From NCBI RefSeq assembly GCF_963422545.1, contig NZ_OY730230.1, positions 372,001-436,000 on the forward strand: a stretch of 64,000 nucleotides of DNA, written 5' to 3'. The position numbers and the translations under genes are program-made. This DNA is from an uncultured Flavobacterium sp. GTDB lineage: Bacteria > Bacteroidota > Bacteroidia > Flavobacteriales > Flavobacteriaceae. Numbering within the stretch: the first letter of the stretch is position 1; each line of letters starts with the position of its first letter. Under the pieces are notes generated by a model. It saw only the letters and a list, made by a program, of their open reading frames with translations. It was not told the DNA's origin and did no database searches. Below are positions 18,666-27,341 of the stretch, in pieces.

Positions 18666-19049
18666 TTAAGCAATTTCCCTTTTTAATCCATTAGGATACA
18701 TAATGGCCAGTAAAACAACAATTAACAAAAAGTTGTACTCAGCGCCGTTTCGTCCGCCGCCAACAACAAACCAGCCTTCCTGAAAGTGTATCAGAATGAT
18801 TCCCATAATCAAAATAAAAATGGTTACAAATCCGGCTAACTTGACGTATTTATTCCAAATTAAAAGTACGGCAGCAACCACATGCGATAGTTTAATGCTC
18901 CAGGCCAGAATAACGCCAAAGGGAGCAAACCCAATTTGATTGAGATATAAATTTCCAAAATCATTAATTCCGTTATTAAACATCCCAAAAACAGAATGAG
19001 CAAAGAGGATAATAGCAACTGCAATTCTTAAAAGTAAAGTTCCGTTCAT
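18666..19049 (-). CDS. DoxX family membrane protein, 127 aa
   Basis: Four hydrophobic segments and small size fit the DoxX/DoxD-like family of inner-membrane proteins, some of which work with thiol or redox systems. The start at 19049 (MNGTLLLRIAVAII) is chosen because the longer ORF from 19100 would read through the anti-sigma operon terminator. It is on the same strand as the sigma/anti-sigma pair but separated from it by that terminator. The exact function is unknown. Confidence 0.75.
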   Translation of the reverse strand: MNGTLLLRIAVAIILFAHSVFGMFNNGINDFGNLYLNQIGFAPFGVILAWSIKLSHVVAAVLLIWNKYVKLAGFVTIFILIMGIILIHFQEGWFVVGGGRNGAEYNFLLIVVLLAIMYPNGLKREIA

Positions 19050-19090
19050 AATCAATAGTTTTGATGTTAGTTGAATTAAAAATAATAAAA

Positions 19091-19124
19091 AAAAACGCAT
19101 ATTAAAATATAATATGCGTTTTTA
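19091..19124 (-). terminator. Terminator of the sigma/anti-sigma operon
   Basis: A 13-bp perfect stem (AAAACGCATATTA with its complement) flanked by A and T runs. It lies about 20 bases beyond the anti-sigma stop on the minus strand and may work in both directions. Confidence 0.75.
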
Positions 19125-19145
19125 AGTTTTATAACAAGCTTATTT

Positions 19146-19934
19146 TTAAACTTTCCCTAAAGTATATAATTGTGTCATTGTTGGCGTTAAGCTTCCACCG
19201 GCAGGTTCTAAAGTAATTCCAAAAGCCTCTGCCGATTGTGTTTGATCTACAGCAAATATTTTTTGTGAATTTCCTTCAAAGTTGTTCAGTAAACCAATGC
19301 TTGTTGGTGTTAGTACAGGACTTAATTTTAAAGCCCAAACCTGATAAACCATTCCTTTTGGAGGTTTTGGTAAACCCGCAGCATCTATATACGTTGTTTT
19401 GGTATCTTTATTCCAATACACCTTAGCAAATGATTTTGGAGAAACCGCTTGTCCGCCAAGAGTTACTCCCGTATTTTTAATATCTCTAACAATCGTTAAA
19501 CTTTTAGATATCTCTTTATTTTGTTGTCCTAAGTAAGCATAATCTTTTTCGATTTTGCTTTTTTCAATTCCAACAGTAGCAATAGTTTCTTTTGTTTTTG
19601 TCAACTCTAAAGTTTGATAACCAAGACCTATAAGCAGTAATACTGCTGCTGCCCAGCCCACATATTGAGTCCAGTTTGAAGCTGGTTTCATGTCGACTAC
19701 TTTGCCATGTTTCAATTCCAGGCGAGCCTTTATCTTCTCGAAATTTGCCACTGAATGGAAAGGAGAGAAGCTTGATGATAAAGCTACAATAGCTTTTTCG
19801 ATTGCAATAATCTCCTCATCCATTTCTGGATTTTTCTTAGCCATTTCGGCTATTTCTAAATTTTCAGTTTCGGTTAATAAACCATAAACATATAATTCTA
19901 GAATTCCTGAGTCTATATATTCTTGTGCTTCCAT
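19146..19934 (-). CDS. Anti-sigma factor, RskA-like, 262 aa
   Basis: A membrane anti-sigma factor. The cytoplasmic N-terminus (IDSGILELYVYGLLTETE) has the short helical fold of anti-sigma domains without an obvious zinc motif. A single membrane helix lies near residues 91-107 (YVGWAAAVLLLIGLGYQ), and the periplasmic C-terminus matches the RskA/anti-sigma-K domain (AKVYWNKDTK, VYQVWALKL, TLEPAGGS). It starts on the last base of the sigma gene stop, the usual arrangement of an ECF sigma with its inhibitor. The signal it senses is unknown. Confidence 0.9.
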   Translation of the reverse strand: MEAQEYIDSGILELYVYGLLTETENLEIAEMAKKNPEMDEEIIAIEKAIVALSSSFSPFHSVANFEKIKARLELKHGKVVDMKPASNWTQYVGWAAAVLLLIGLGYQTLELTKTKETIATVGIEKSKIEKDYAYLGQQNKEISKSLTIVRDIKNTGVTLGGQAVSPKSFAKVYWNKDTKTTYIDAAGLPKPPKGMVYQVWALKLSPVLTPTSIGLLNNFEGNSQKIFAVDQTQSAEAFGITLEPAGGSLTPTMTQLYTLGKV

Positions 19935-20464
19935 TATATTTTCAAATAATTACGTAAATCCTTAATACAGTTTCTGTTTTGCGTTTTGATAGTTCCCAAT
20001 GGCAATGCTAATTCTTCCGAAGCTTCTTGTTGGGTATATCCTTTAAAAAATAATAAATCAATTATCTCAATACATTTTGGTTTCAATTTTTTTACAAATT
20101 CCTGAATTCCAATTGTATCAATTCTATTGACGAGTTTATTACTGTCATCTAACAGATTTACGAAATTATCCGATGAAAGGTTTTTTTGATTGTTATTAAA
20201 ATTTTTAGATCTCAGCTTATCTATTGAAGTATTCCTAGCAATATTAAGGATCCAGGTATAAAAACGTCCCTTACTTTCGTTATAAGAATCTATGTTTTTC
20301 CAGATTTTAACAAAAACTTCCTGCAAAACATCTTCAGCTTCCTCTCGGTTTCTTATAAGAACATTAATTACCGAAAACAAACTTTTAGAGTACATATCGT
20401 ACAAATGGGTAAAAGCTCTTTCGTCTTTCTTGTAAATTAAGACTAACAATTCTTCTTGACTCAT
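19934..20464 (-). CDS. ECF RNA polymerase sigma factor, 176 aa
   Basis: An extracytoplasmic-function sigma factor. Region 2 has EEAEDVLQEVFVKIWKN (about residues 41-57) and RFYTWILNIARNTSIDKLR (about 67-85). Region 4 has the helix-turn-helix with GYTQQEASEELALPLGTIKT (about 141-160). The length is normal. It is cotranscribed with its RskA-like anti-sigma factor, so it is probably held inactive at the membrane and released by a stress signal. It may autoregulate, although the 355-base gap upstream has no clear ECF promoter by eye. Confidence 0.94.
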   Translation of the reverse strand: MSQEELLVLIYKKDERAFTHLYDMYSKSLFSVINVLIRNREEAEDVLQEVFVKIWKNIDSYNESKGRFYTWILNIARNTSIDKLRSKNFNNNQKNLSSDNFVNLLDDSNKLVNRIDTIGIQEFVKKLKPKCIEIIDLLFFKGYTQQEASEELALPLGTIKTQNRNCIKDLRNYLKI

Positions 20465-20819
20465 GGATTTGGATTTTTAAAGTTTAAACAAAATTTATTA
20501 AACATTATTTCAATACTTGAGATAAAGATAATTTATTTTTTCTTGAAAATTAGATTTTTTTTAATAGTTATATCCTTAGTAAAATGTAGGGTTAAGGAGA
20601 AAATAGATACTTTTTTTTATTTTTTTAAAACCAAAAGCAATCCAATTACGTAAATGAAATTAAAGTATGGAATGATTATTTGAGAAAATAGTCAAGAATG
20701 GATAAAATAAGCTTTTTATTTGATTATTAGATATTTATTAGGAATGTTGAAATTATAAAATTTAACATCTGTTTAAAGAAGTTCATAAAGTATAAACTCA
20801 CTAAATAAAATTAAATGTC
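20465..20819. other. 355-base gap upstream of the ECF sigma gene
   Basis: An AT-rich stretch that must contain the promoter of the sigma gene (minus strand) and of the small ORF at 20820 (plus strand). A 65-codon plus-strand ORF at 20456-20653 is low-complexity and not credible. No structured RNA, repeat or terminator is visible. Confidence 0.6.
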
Positions 20820-20966
20820 ATGAATAACATAACTAATTTAAGATTATTGATTGTTGGTTTAACAGCGGTACTAGCGCTTACCAATTTAGGAAAAGAAGAA
20901 TTTAGAAAAGGAAAAGTAAAATGTTCCTATTCGTCTTCGATTGTTTCATTTGATCCAATTACTTAA
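20820..20966 (+). CDS. 48-aa putative small exported protein
   Basis: An ATG at 20820 with a stop at 20964-20966. The N-terminal 22 residues are hydrophobic (LRLLIVGLTAVLALTNLG) and look like a signal or anchor sequence. The rest is short, with a basic patch (KEEFRKGKVK), one Cys and Ser-rich residues (CSYSSSIVSF). It stands alone between the ECF sigma locus and the 6S-like RNA candidate. No family is recognised; it could be a real microprotein or a chance ORF. Confidence 0.4.
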   Translation: MNNITNLRLLIVGLTAVLALTNLGKEEFRKGKVKCSYSSSIVSFDPIT

Positions 20967-21000
20967 ACTATAAGAAAATAAAAATTAAAAATATATAATA

Positions 21001-21173
21001 GTTGATGTCCTCGGACTTCCAACGGATTTTTTTAATAGTAGAAATTACAGATACTCGAAATTTACTCATGTATAATAAAAGGAAACCAGTCAGGATTAGC
21101 GCCATAAAAATCATTTAGTAACTGAGAATACTGTAATTCTATAAAAAAAAAATACAATAACCGAGGCATCAAC
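21001..21173 (+). ncRNA. 6S-like structured RNA candidate
   Basis: About 173 nt form an elongated rod. The ends pair: GTTGATG-T-CCTCGG (21001-21014) with CCGAGGCATCAAC (21161-21173), 13 bp with one bulge. Inside is a large AT-rich open bubble (21015-21039 on the left, 21141-21160 on the right). A second helix of 10 bp follows (21040-21050 with 21131-21140, one bulged A), and a short third helix (21062-21066 with 21117-21121). A closing stem, a big central bubble and an inner rod are the hallmarks of 6S RNA, and a 6S-Flavo family is known in Bacteroidota. The strand and exact ends are inferred from the terminator at 21240-21280. Confidence 0.5.
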
Positions 21174-21239
21174 TATAATCTAAAGAGATTGCATAAACGT
21201 ATAATAATTAATTCATGGTTTGATTTGTTTGTATGGGGG

Positions 21240-21280
21240 GAAGCCTAACGTCTGATTAACGTTAGGCTTCATTTTTTTTA
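21240..21280 (+). terminator. Strong terminator downstream of the 6S-like RNA
   Basis: A 12-bp perfect GC-containing stem (21240-21251 with 21259-21270), loop CTGATTA, then eight T. It ends whatever transcript covers 20820-21239 and insulates the glutathione peroxidase gene. Confidence 0.85.
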
Positions 21281-21358
21281 ACTTATCTTTAATAAAAATA
21301 ATACAAGCAAAGACTTTCTGAGAGAAGGATTTTAACTAATTTTATAAAAAATTAAACA

Positions 21359-21946
21359 ATGAAAAAAGTAGTATTTATAGCTTGTACTGTGGTTTTTTTC
21401 CTGAGTTCTCATCTTCAGGCACAAACAAGTAAAGCTAAAGCATCTAAAACAGATAAAGTCATGACAAAAGAAACGATTTATCAATTTAAAGTACAAGATT
21501 TATCAGGAGATCCATTTGATTTTGCATCTTTGAAAGGAAAAAAAATTATGATCGTTAATACTGCTTCAAAATGCGGATTAACGCCTCAGTACAAAGACCT
21601 TGAAGCTGTATACAAAGAGTATAAAGACAAAGGCTTTGTAATTGTAGGTTTTCCGGCTAACAATTTTGCATCTCAGGAACCGGGAACAAATAAAGAAATT
21701 GAGACGTTTTGCCAACAAAATTATGGAGTGACTTTTCCAATGATGGAAAAAGTTTCTGTAAAAGGTGATGATATGTGTGAGGTTTATAAATTTCTTACTC
21801 AAAAATCTAAAAATGGTTTACAAGATTCTGAAGTAGAATGGAATTTTCAAAAATACTTAATCAACGAAAAAGGTGAATTAGTAAAAGTGATTAAACCAAA
21901 AACTTTAGTAACAGAACCAGAAGTAATTAACTGGATTAAAAGCTAA
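21359..21946 (+). CDS. Exported glutathione peroxidase family protein, 195 aa
   Basis: A thiol peroxidase of the GPx family. An N-terminal signal peptide (MKKVVFIACTVVFFLSSHLQ, then AQ) suggests a periplasmic enzyme. The catalytic Cys is Cys72 in NTASKCGLTPQY; Gln106 (SQEPGT) and Trp161-Asn162 (EWNF) complete the tetrad. Bacterial Cys-GPx enzymes usually take electrons from thioredoxin rather than glutathione and reduce hydrogen peroxide and organic peroxides. It is monocistronic with a strong terminator. Confidence 0.93.
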   Translation: MKKVVFIACTVVFFLSSHLQAQTSKAKASKTDKVMTKETIYQFKVQDLSGDPFDFASLKGKKIMIVNTASKCGLTPQYKDLEAVYKEYKDKGFVIVGFPANNFASQEPGTNKEIETFCQQNYGVTFPMMEKVSVKGDDMCEVYKFLTQKSKNGLQDSEVEWNFQKYLINEKGELVKVIKPKTLVTEPEVINWIKS

Positions 21947-21969
21947 TTAGAATTTTCTAAATCAAAAAA

Positions 21970-22011
21970 AATCCACAAATTTGAATTTATCAAATTTGTG
22001 GATTTTTTTTT
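21970..22011 (+). terminator. Terminator of glutathione peroxidase
   Basis: A 15-bp perfect stem (21970-21984 with 21990-22004), loop ATTTA, then a run of T, 24 bases beyond the stop. Confidence 0.85.
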
Positions 22012-22163
22012 AAGGTTCAAAGAGGCAAAGGTACAAAGGAACAGAGGTTTTGTAAAGTCGTGTAATTTCTCCTTTCGTCGAAATTGAAAAAAAATCCGCG
22101 TTAATCAGCGTTTTCGCGAAGCGAATCCGTGTCATCCGTGTGCAATTTGCACCTGCTAACAAA

Positions 22164-22661
22164 TTACGTTAATATCAATTGCATGAAAACTAAATCAAGC
22201 CAGTGATCAAATTTATATCCTACTTCACGAATTGTTCCGATTGCAACAAATCCAAATTTTTCATGAAATGCAATACTTCCTCTATTATCAGCATCAATAG
22301 CGCCAATCATAACGTGAAAACCTTGTTCTTTTGCCAATCGAATCAACTCTGTTAACAATTTAGAACCAATACCTTTTCCTATTACATTATCAACCACATA
22401 TACAGAATGTTCAACGGTGTATTGATAGCCAATTTTTTCACGGAACTGTCCATAACTTCCAAAACCTACGACTTCGCCATCTAAATCGGCCACAACAATA
22501 GGTAAGTTTTTAGATTTTTTGTCTTCAAACCATTTTGTTTGAACATCAAGAGTTTGAACATCATAATTATAATTTGCTGTAGTGTGCAAAATAGAATGAT
22601 TTACAATTTCGAGAATTTTTTCTAAATCGTTTGCAGTTGCAGGTCTAAGAGTAAGGCTCAT
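22164..22661 (-). CDS. GNAT family N-acetyltransferase, phosphinothricin-acetyltransferase-like, 165 aa
   Basis: The GNAT acyl-CoA fold. The acetyl-CoA loop is visible as DNVIGKGIGSKLL (about residues 92-104). The start LRPATANDLEKILEIVNHSI and the segment GAIDADNRGSIAFHEKFGF match the Pat/YncA group, which acetylates amino groups of small molecules such as methionine sulfoximine or phosphinothricin. The native substrate is not determinable. It stands alone, and no operon partner shares its strand closely. Confidence 0.9.
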   Translation of the reverse strand: MSLTLRPATANDLEKILEIVNHSILHTTANYNYDVQTLDVQTKWFEDKKSKNLPIVVADLDGEVVGFGSYGQFREKIGYQYTVEHSVYVVDNVIGKGIGSKLLTELIRLAKEQGFHVMIGAIDADNRGSIAFHEKFGFVAIGTIREVGYKFDHWLDLVFMQLILT

Positions 22662-22747
22662 GGTTTTTAGTGCTAGTTTTTTGCCACAAATTCACGAATT
22701 AATTCTACAAAACTAATTCGTGAACTCGGGGCTATTTTTATTGTTAC

Positions 22748-23923
22748 TTATTTATTGAGTTCTACTAATAAAGTATCAACTTCTTTAGTGCTCCAGGTCA
22801 TTTCGGTACAAATTACTTTGGCATCTTTGGCGTATTGCAAAGCTAATTTTTTATCTTTTATTTTATTGTAGAGTCGTGCCAACAGTAAGTTTCCATCATA
22901 AGAATCATTTAATTCTAAAGAATGTTTAACCCAGAAAATAGATTTTTTTAAGCTTTCAGAATCTGAAATATGTTTCAAGTAAGTTTGTCCAATTTCTTTT
23001 AGAAAACTCGCATCATTCCAAACCAGTTCCTGAGTGTTTTCAAGAGTCACTTTTTTATAAAATTGCCATTTTTCTGTTCTTTCGGCCAAAGTCAAATCAA
23101 ACTTAAAAACCAGAGAATCCGTTTTTTGTAATTTGATAGATTTCGCAACTTCTCTTTGTTTATAATAGTTTATAGTGTCTAAATTATCAACATAAGGACG
23201 AAGTAATTCCGTTACGATATTTTCTATCTTTCGATCGACACGATTTTGCGAAGCCACAGCTGCAAATTCCTTTTGATGTTTTAAAACATACTGAAATTCT
23301 CTCGATTTTATATCCGTAACGCCATTTGCAATGACACGCCAATTTGTTTCGCTAACTAATTGTTCGTCAGATTGTGTATTAAGATAAATATGTGTCGGAA
23401 TTGATAAATCAGTTCTGTCTTTTCCTTTTTTAAGTGTATTCAGATATGCAAAAAACGTAGTCGAATTACTCGGGTCAGCAAGAAACTCTTTCTCTAAATA
23501 AGGCAATTGCATTCTTGAGTTTAATGCATATTTTGCTTCCGTCATAAATTCCGGTGTTTTCATTTCACCTTTCAAAGCATACAAAAGCGTTTCTGTATTT
23601 GGATCAATAAATAAAAAAGTAGGTAAAGATTTGGTATTGAATTTGTCTTTAAGTGCAATACCTTCTTCTTTTTCAATGTTTTTCCAAGCACAAACATAGT
23701 TTTCTTTCAGGAAATTCATCACATTTGGATCACTAAAAACTTCTTTCTTCATTAGATTACAATGCGGACACCATTCTGCGTAAAGCATTACAAAAAGTGG
23801 TTTGTTTTGCAATTTTGCAGTTTCTAAGGCTGTTTTATAAGGTGTATCGTCTGGAACAAACTGATTTTGAGATTTTACGGTTTGCAACGACAAAAAAAGA
23901 AAGAGTATATAGAGAAAACGCAT
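22748..23923 (-). CDS. Secreted thioredoxin-fold protein with CPHC motif, 391 aa
   Basis: A signal peptide (MRFLYILFLFLSLQTVKS) is followed by a thioredoxin domain with the redox motif AEWCPHCNLMKK (Cys52, Cys55) and the cis-Pro region TKSLPTFLFID. After residue 140 comes a long mainly helical region without obvious motifs. It is probably a periplasmic disulfide oxidoreductase of the DUF255/thioredoxin-like type. The CPHC motif is the DsbA-type, oxidising active-site sequence. The partner proteins are unknown. Confidence 0.85.
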   Translation of the reverse strand: MRFLYILFLFLSLQTVKSQNQFVPDDTPYKTALETAKLQNKPLFVMLYAEWCPHCNLMKKEVFSDPNVMNFLKENYVCAWKNIEKEEGIALKDKFNTKSLPTFLFIDPNTETLLYALKGEMKTPEFMTEAKYALNSRMQLPYLEKEFLADPSNSTTFFAYLNTLKKGKDRTDLSIPTHIYLNTQSDEQLVSETNWRVIANGVTDIKSREFQYVLKHQKEFAAVASQNRVDRKIENIVTELLRPYVDNLDTINYYKQREVAKSIKLQKTDSLVFKFDLTLAERTEKWQFYKKVTLENTQELVWNDASFLKEIGQTYLKHISDSESLKKSIFWVKHSLELNDSYDGNLLLARLYNKIKDKKLALQYAKDAKVICTEMTWSTKEVDTLLVELNK

Positions 23924-24097
23924 ATCAGGTTTATTTTAATCAAAAAATCGCTACTACAAATATATTCCCTTTTTCTAAAAGCAACCTTAATATCTTCCTA
24001 TTTATAAGTTAAATCCAATGTGAAGTTTGTAACTTTGTAACATCAAAAAAGGCGCTTAAACTTAGGTGTCTCTTTAAAAAAGTAATACATCACAAGA

Positions 24098-25759
24098 ATG
24101 ATTTACCCCAAAATACCGCTTGCACAAAGCATCATCGAAATTTTTTCTGCCAAAGGAATCAAAAATATCATAATTTCTCCAGGTTCCAGAAACGCACCAT
24201 TAACCATCGGATTTGCCCAAAATTCAAACTTTAAATGTTATAGCATTGCTGATGAGCGCTGTGCCGCATTTTTTGCATTAGGAATTGCACAACAAATCAA
24301 ACAGCCAACTGCAATTGTTTGTACATCAGGATCTGCGCTATTAAATTATTATCCAGCTATTGCCGAAGCATTTTATAGTCAAATTCCGTTGATTGTTGTA
24401 TCTGCAGATCGTCCGCAAAGCAAAATAGATATTGGTGACGGACAAACAATTCGTCAGGAGAATGTTTTTCATAATCATTCCGTTTTTAATGCCAATTTAA
24501 CAGAAGAAGCTTCTTTAGAGAATGATTTAAAAATCAATAAAGCTATTGAAACCGCTATTCTTCACAAAGGACCAGTTCATATCAATGCACCTTTTGAAGA
24601 GCCTTTGTATGAAACCGTAGAAGCGCTTTCAATCCATCCAACAATTACACATTCAGAAGGAGTTCTTGCAACAAAAATTATTGAGAATAGCGAAGAGTTT
24701 ATTTCAAAATGGAATTCGGCCAAGAAAAAGTTAGTATTAGTTGGCGTAAATGAAGCAAACTCTATTGACGAAAAAATAATTGAAAACTTAGCAAACGATC
24801 CATCGGTTGTAGTATTAACAGAAACAACTTCAAACTTGCATCATCCAAGTTTCATTCCTAGTATAGATACTTTAATTACGCCTTTTGAAGATGCTGATTT
24901 TCTTGCATTTCAGCCAGAAATTTTAATCACTTTTGGAGGAATGATTGTTTCAAAACGAATTAAAGCTTTCTTGCGAGACTACAAACCAAAAGAACATTGG
25001 CATATTGATACTTTGCGTGCTTATGATACTTTTAATGCCTTAACAGAGCATTTTATAATGGAGCCAAATGATTTTTTCAATGAATTATTACCTGAAACTA
25101 CTTTTGTAGAAAGTGATTATTTTTCGAAAATTGATAAAATTTACGACTTAAGAAAAATCAGAAGGCAAGAGTATCTTGAAAAAACTAAGTTTTCAGATTT
25201 CAAAGTATTTGAAAAAGTTATTGAGTCTTTACCTAAAAAGAGTCAGCTTCAAATTAGCAATAGTGCGGCAATTCGATATGCACAATTAATAGATATTGAT
25301 CCTTCGATTGAGGTTTTTTGTAATCGCGGAACAAGCGGAATAGACGGCAGTACATCAACTGCAATTGGTGCTTCTGTTGGAAATAGCAAACAAAACGTTT
25401 TTATTACCGGTGATATTAGCTTTTTATACGATAGTAATGCTTTGTGGAATGCTTATATTCCTCAAAACTTCAAAATTATTTTGATTAATAATGGTGGAGG
25501 AGGAATTTTTAGAATTTTACCTGGACACGAAGAAAAGCCTGTTTTTAATACATTTTTTGAAACGTCACATCATTTAACAGCTGAACATTTAGCTAAGATG
25601 TATAAAATGAATTATTTAGCAGCATCTGACGTAGATTCTTTAGAGAAAAACTTAGAGCTGCTTTATACAAAAAATGATGCACCAACAATTTTAGAAGTTT
25701 TTACTCCAACTCATGAAAATGATGTGATTCTAAAAAGGTATTTTAAAGAACTGATTTAA
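24098..25759 (+). CDS. menD: 2-succinyl-5-enolpyruvyl-6-hydroxy-3-cyclohexene-1-carboxylate synthase MenD, 553 aa
   Basis: A ThDP enzyme that joins isochorismate and 2-oxoglutarate in menaquinone synthesis. The N-terminus has the MenD segment IIISPGSRNAPLTIGF and the catalytic Glu in ADERCAAFFALG. The C-terminal ThDP/Mg site includes GDISFLYDSNALWNA and NNGGGGIFR. The length is normal. It is the first of four men genes spread over 24-34 kb on this strand. A -7-like TAACTTTG lies at 24030-24037. Confidence 0.96.
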   Translation: MIYPKIPLAQSIIEIFSAKGIKNIIISPGSRNAPLTIGFAQNSNFKCYSIADERCAAFFALGIAQQIKQPTAIVCTSGSALLNYYPAIAEAFYSQIPLIVVSADRPQSKIDIGDGQTIRQENVFHNHSVFNANLTEEASLENDLKINKAIETAILHKGPVHINAPFEEPLYETVEALSIHPTITHSEGVLATKIIENSEEFISKWNSAKKKLVLVGVNEANSIDEKIIENLANDPSVVVLTETTSNLHHPSFIPSIDTLITPFEDADFLAFQPEILITFGGMIVSKRIKAFLRDYKPKEHWHIDTLRAYDTFNALTEHFIMEPNDFFNELLPETTFVESDYFSKIDKIYDLRKIRRQEYLEKTKFSDFKVFEKVIESLPKKSQLQISNSAAIRYAQLIDIDPSIEVFCNRGTSGIDGSTSTAIGASVGNSKQNVFITGDISFLYDSNALWNAYIPQNFKIILINNGGGGIFRILPGHEEKPVFNTFFETSHHLTAEHLAKMYKMNYLAASDVDSLEKNLELLYTKNDAPTILEVFTPTHENDVILKRYFKELI

Positions 25760-25876
25760 TACGTAAATAAAATAGTGTTAATTTTAATTTAGTTTTGATT
25801 TTTTGTTTTAGATTTGATTTTTTGTTTTAGATTTGAGGGATTATAAAGTAAGAAAAATCATTTAAAACTAAAATTT

Positions 25877-26218
25877 ATGAGCACCAGAGAAGAGTTAATA
25901 GTAAAATATGCGTCAGATCTAAAAGAAAAATGCGGTTTAACACCAAATATGGATTTACTAACTAAAGTTACAATAGGTTGTGGACCATCGATTTATCATG
26001 CAGATGCATCAACTGTAGCCGGATCGCAACCATCTGAGATAGCAACAGTAAAGAATAATTTCCTGATCAAAAAATTAGGATTAGCTGATAGTCCCGCTTT
26101 AAATGCTGGTATTGAAGCGGTTTTAGAGAAATATGGCAAAGCAAACAAACATAAATACAGAGCCGTTGTTTATTATTTACTGACTTTGCACTTTAAGAAA
26201 GAAAGCGTTTATAAATAA
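25877..26218 (+). CDS. DUF2853 family protein, 113 aa
   Basis: A small soluble protein. The sequence (KEKCGLTPNMDLLTKVTIG, GCGPSIYHADASTVAGSQ, and HKYRAVVYYLLTLHF near the end) matches the DUF2853 family, for which no function is known to me. There is no signal peptide. It lies 117 bases after menD and has its own terminator, so it may be cotranscribed with menD without being part of quinone synthesis. Confidence 0.88.
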   Translation: MSTREELIVKYASDLKEKCGLTPNMDLLTKVTIGCGPSIYHADASTVAGSQPSEIATVKNNFLIKKLGLADSPALNAGIEAVLEKYGKANKHKYRAVVYYLLTLHFKKESVYK

Positions 26219-26245
26219 ACTATATTTTATAAATAGTCACGGAAG

Positions 26246-26271
26246 AGCACCAATATTAGGTGCTTTTTTTG
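26246..26271 (+). terminator. Terminator after DUF2853
   Basis: A 6-bp stem AGCACC/GGTGCT with loop AATATTA, followed by seven T, 28 bases beyond the stop. Confidence 0.75.
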
Positions 26272-26297
26272 TTTTATTTTATATCAAATATTTTTCG

Positions 26298-26326
26298 TTG
26301 TACCATTTTCAAACTTCGTACATTTG
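26298..26326 (+). promoter_or_regulatory. Bacteroidota-type promoter for the CvfB-like gene
   Basis: TTG at 26298-26300, then an 18-base spacer, then TACATTTG at 26319-26326. This matches the Flavobacterium consensus TTG-N17-23-TAnnTTTG exactly and lies 44 bases before the ATG. Confidence 0.7.
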
Positions 26327-26370
26327 CAGCTTAGAAACTTAGCCACTTTTAGGCTTAGAACCTCAAGAAT

Positions 26371-27228
26371 ATGATTGAAATAGGAAAATACAATACCCTT
26401 ACTATACTACGTGATACCAAAGTTGGTTTATTTTTAGGAAACCCTGAAAAAGATCCTGAAGGAATTCATGACATTTTATTACCAAACAAATACGTTCCGA
26501 ATGAATTTGAAATAGGCGAAGAACTAGTAGTCTTTGTTTATCTTGATCACGAACAACGTCCGGTTGCAACTACATTAGAACCTTATATTTTATTGAATGA
26601 ATTTGCGCTTTTAAGAGTAAATTACATCAATCAGGTTGGTGCATTTATGGATTGGGGAATGGAAAAAGACATTCTGGTTCCGTTTAAAGAACAAGCACGT
26701 CCAATGGAAAAAGGAAAACGTTACTTAGTTTACCTTTACATGGATGAGAAAACCAATCGTTTAGTTGCTTCAAGTAAATTGAATCAATTTTTAAGCAATG
26801 AAAACCTAACTGTTGAAAAAGGAGAAGAAGTTGATTTGATAGTTTCACATATTACCGAATTAGGAATCAACGTAATCATCAATGAACAACACAAAGGATT
26901 GTTGTACAAAGACGAAGTTTATGACGATGCGATAAGAACCGGAGACAGAATGCGCGGTTATATCAAAAACATTCGTCCTGATAATAAAATTGATGTTGCA
27001 TTGCAAGTGCAAGGATATCAAAGTATTGAGCCAAATGCAGAAAAGATTTTAGATGAATTAAGAGCCAATCGTGGTTTTTTACGTCTAAATGACAATTCAC
27101 ATCCTGAAGATATTAAAACCGTATTAAAAATGAGTAAAAAGACCTTTAAAAAAGCCATTGGTGCTTTATATAAAGACAAACTCATCGAAATCAAAGAAGA
27201 CGGAATTTACCTGGTAAAGGATAATTAA
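26371..27228 (+). CDS. S1-like RNA-binding protein, CvfB/YitL family, 285 aa
   Basis: Three S1-like OB folds in a row (about residues 1-60, 65-135 and 145-210) with features such as VGAFMDWGMEKDILVPFKEQ and GLLYKDEVYD. A C-terminal winged-helix domain follows (MSKKTFKKAIGALYKDK to the end). This is the architecture of CvfB, a cytoplasmic nucleic-acid-binding protein that affects virulence gene expression in Firmicutes; its role in Flavobacterium is unknown. It is expressed from its own promoter. Confidence 0.9.
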   Translation: MIEIGKYNTLTILRDTKVGLFLGNPEKDPEGIHDILLPNKYVPNEFEIGEELVVFVYLDHEQRPVATTLEPYILLNEFALLRVNYINQVGAFMDWGMEKDILVPFKEQARPMEKGKRYLVYLYMDEKTNRLVASSKLNQFLSNENLTVEKGEEVDLIVSHITELGINVIINEQHKGLLYKDEVYDDAIRTGDRMRGYIKNIRPDNKIDVALQVQGYQSIEPNAEKILDELRANRGFLRLNDNSHPEDIKTVLKMSKKTFKKAIGALYKDKLIEIKEDGIYLVKDN

Positions 27229-27232
27229 AATA

Positions 27233-27341
27233 AAATTCCAATATATACGTATTACATTGGAATTTGGGGTTTTATTTTTGGGATTTCAAAAATTATTTGT
27301 AACAAGAAAGGCTGCTCATTACAAGCAGCCTTTCCCTTTTT
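27233..27341 (+). terminator. Two tandem hairpins after the CvfB-like gene
   Basis: The first is a 10-bp stem (27233-27242 with 27256-27265). The second is a 10-bp stem AAAGGCTGCT with its complement (27307-27316 with 27324-27333), followed by a T-rich tract. The second is the more convincing terminator. Confidence 0.7.

Noticed and set aside
20456..20653. 65-codon plus-strand ORF beside the ECF sigma gene
   Set aside because: Low-complexity, Phe/Ile/Lys-dominated, overlaps the sigma start and has no motif.
22020..22145. Gap with motifs like AATCCGCGTTAATCAGCG
   Set aside because: Looks like decayed repeat DNA with no clear paired arms; not called as a feature.
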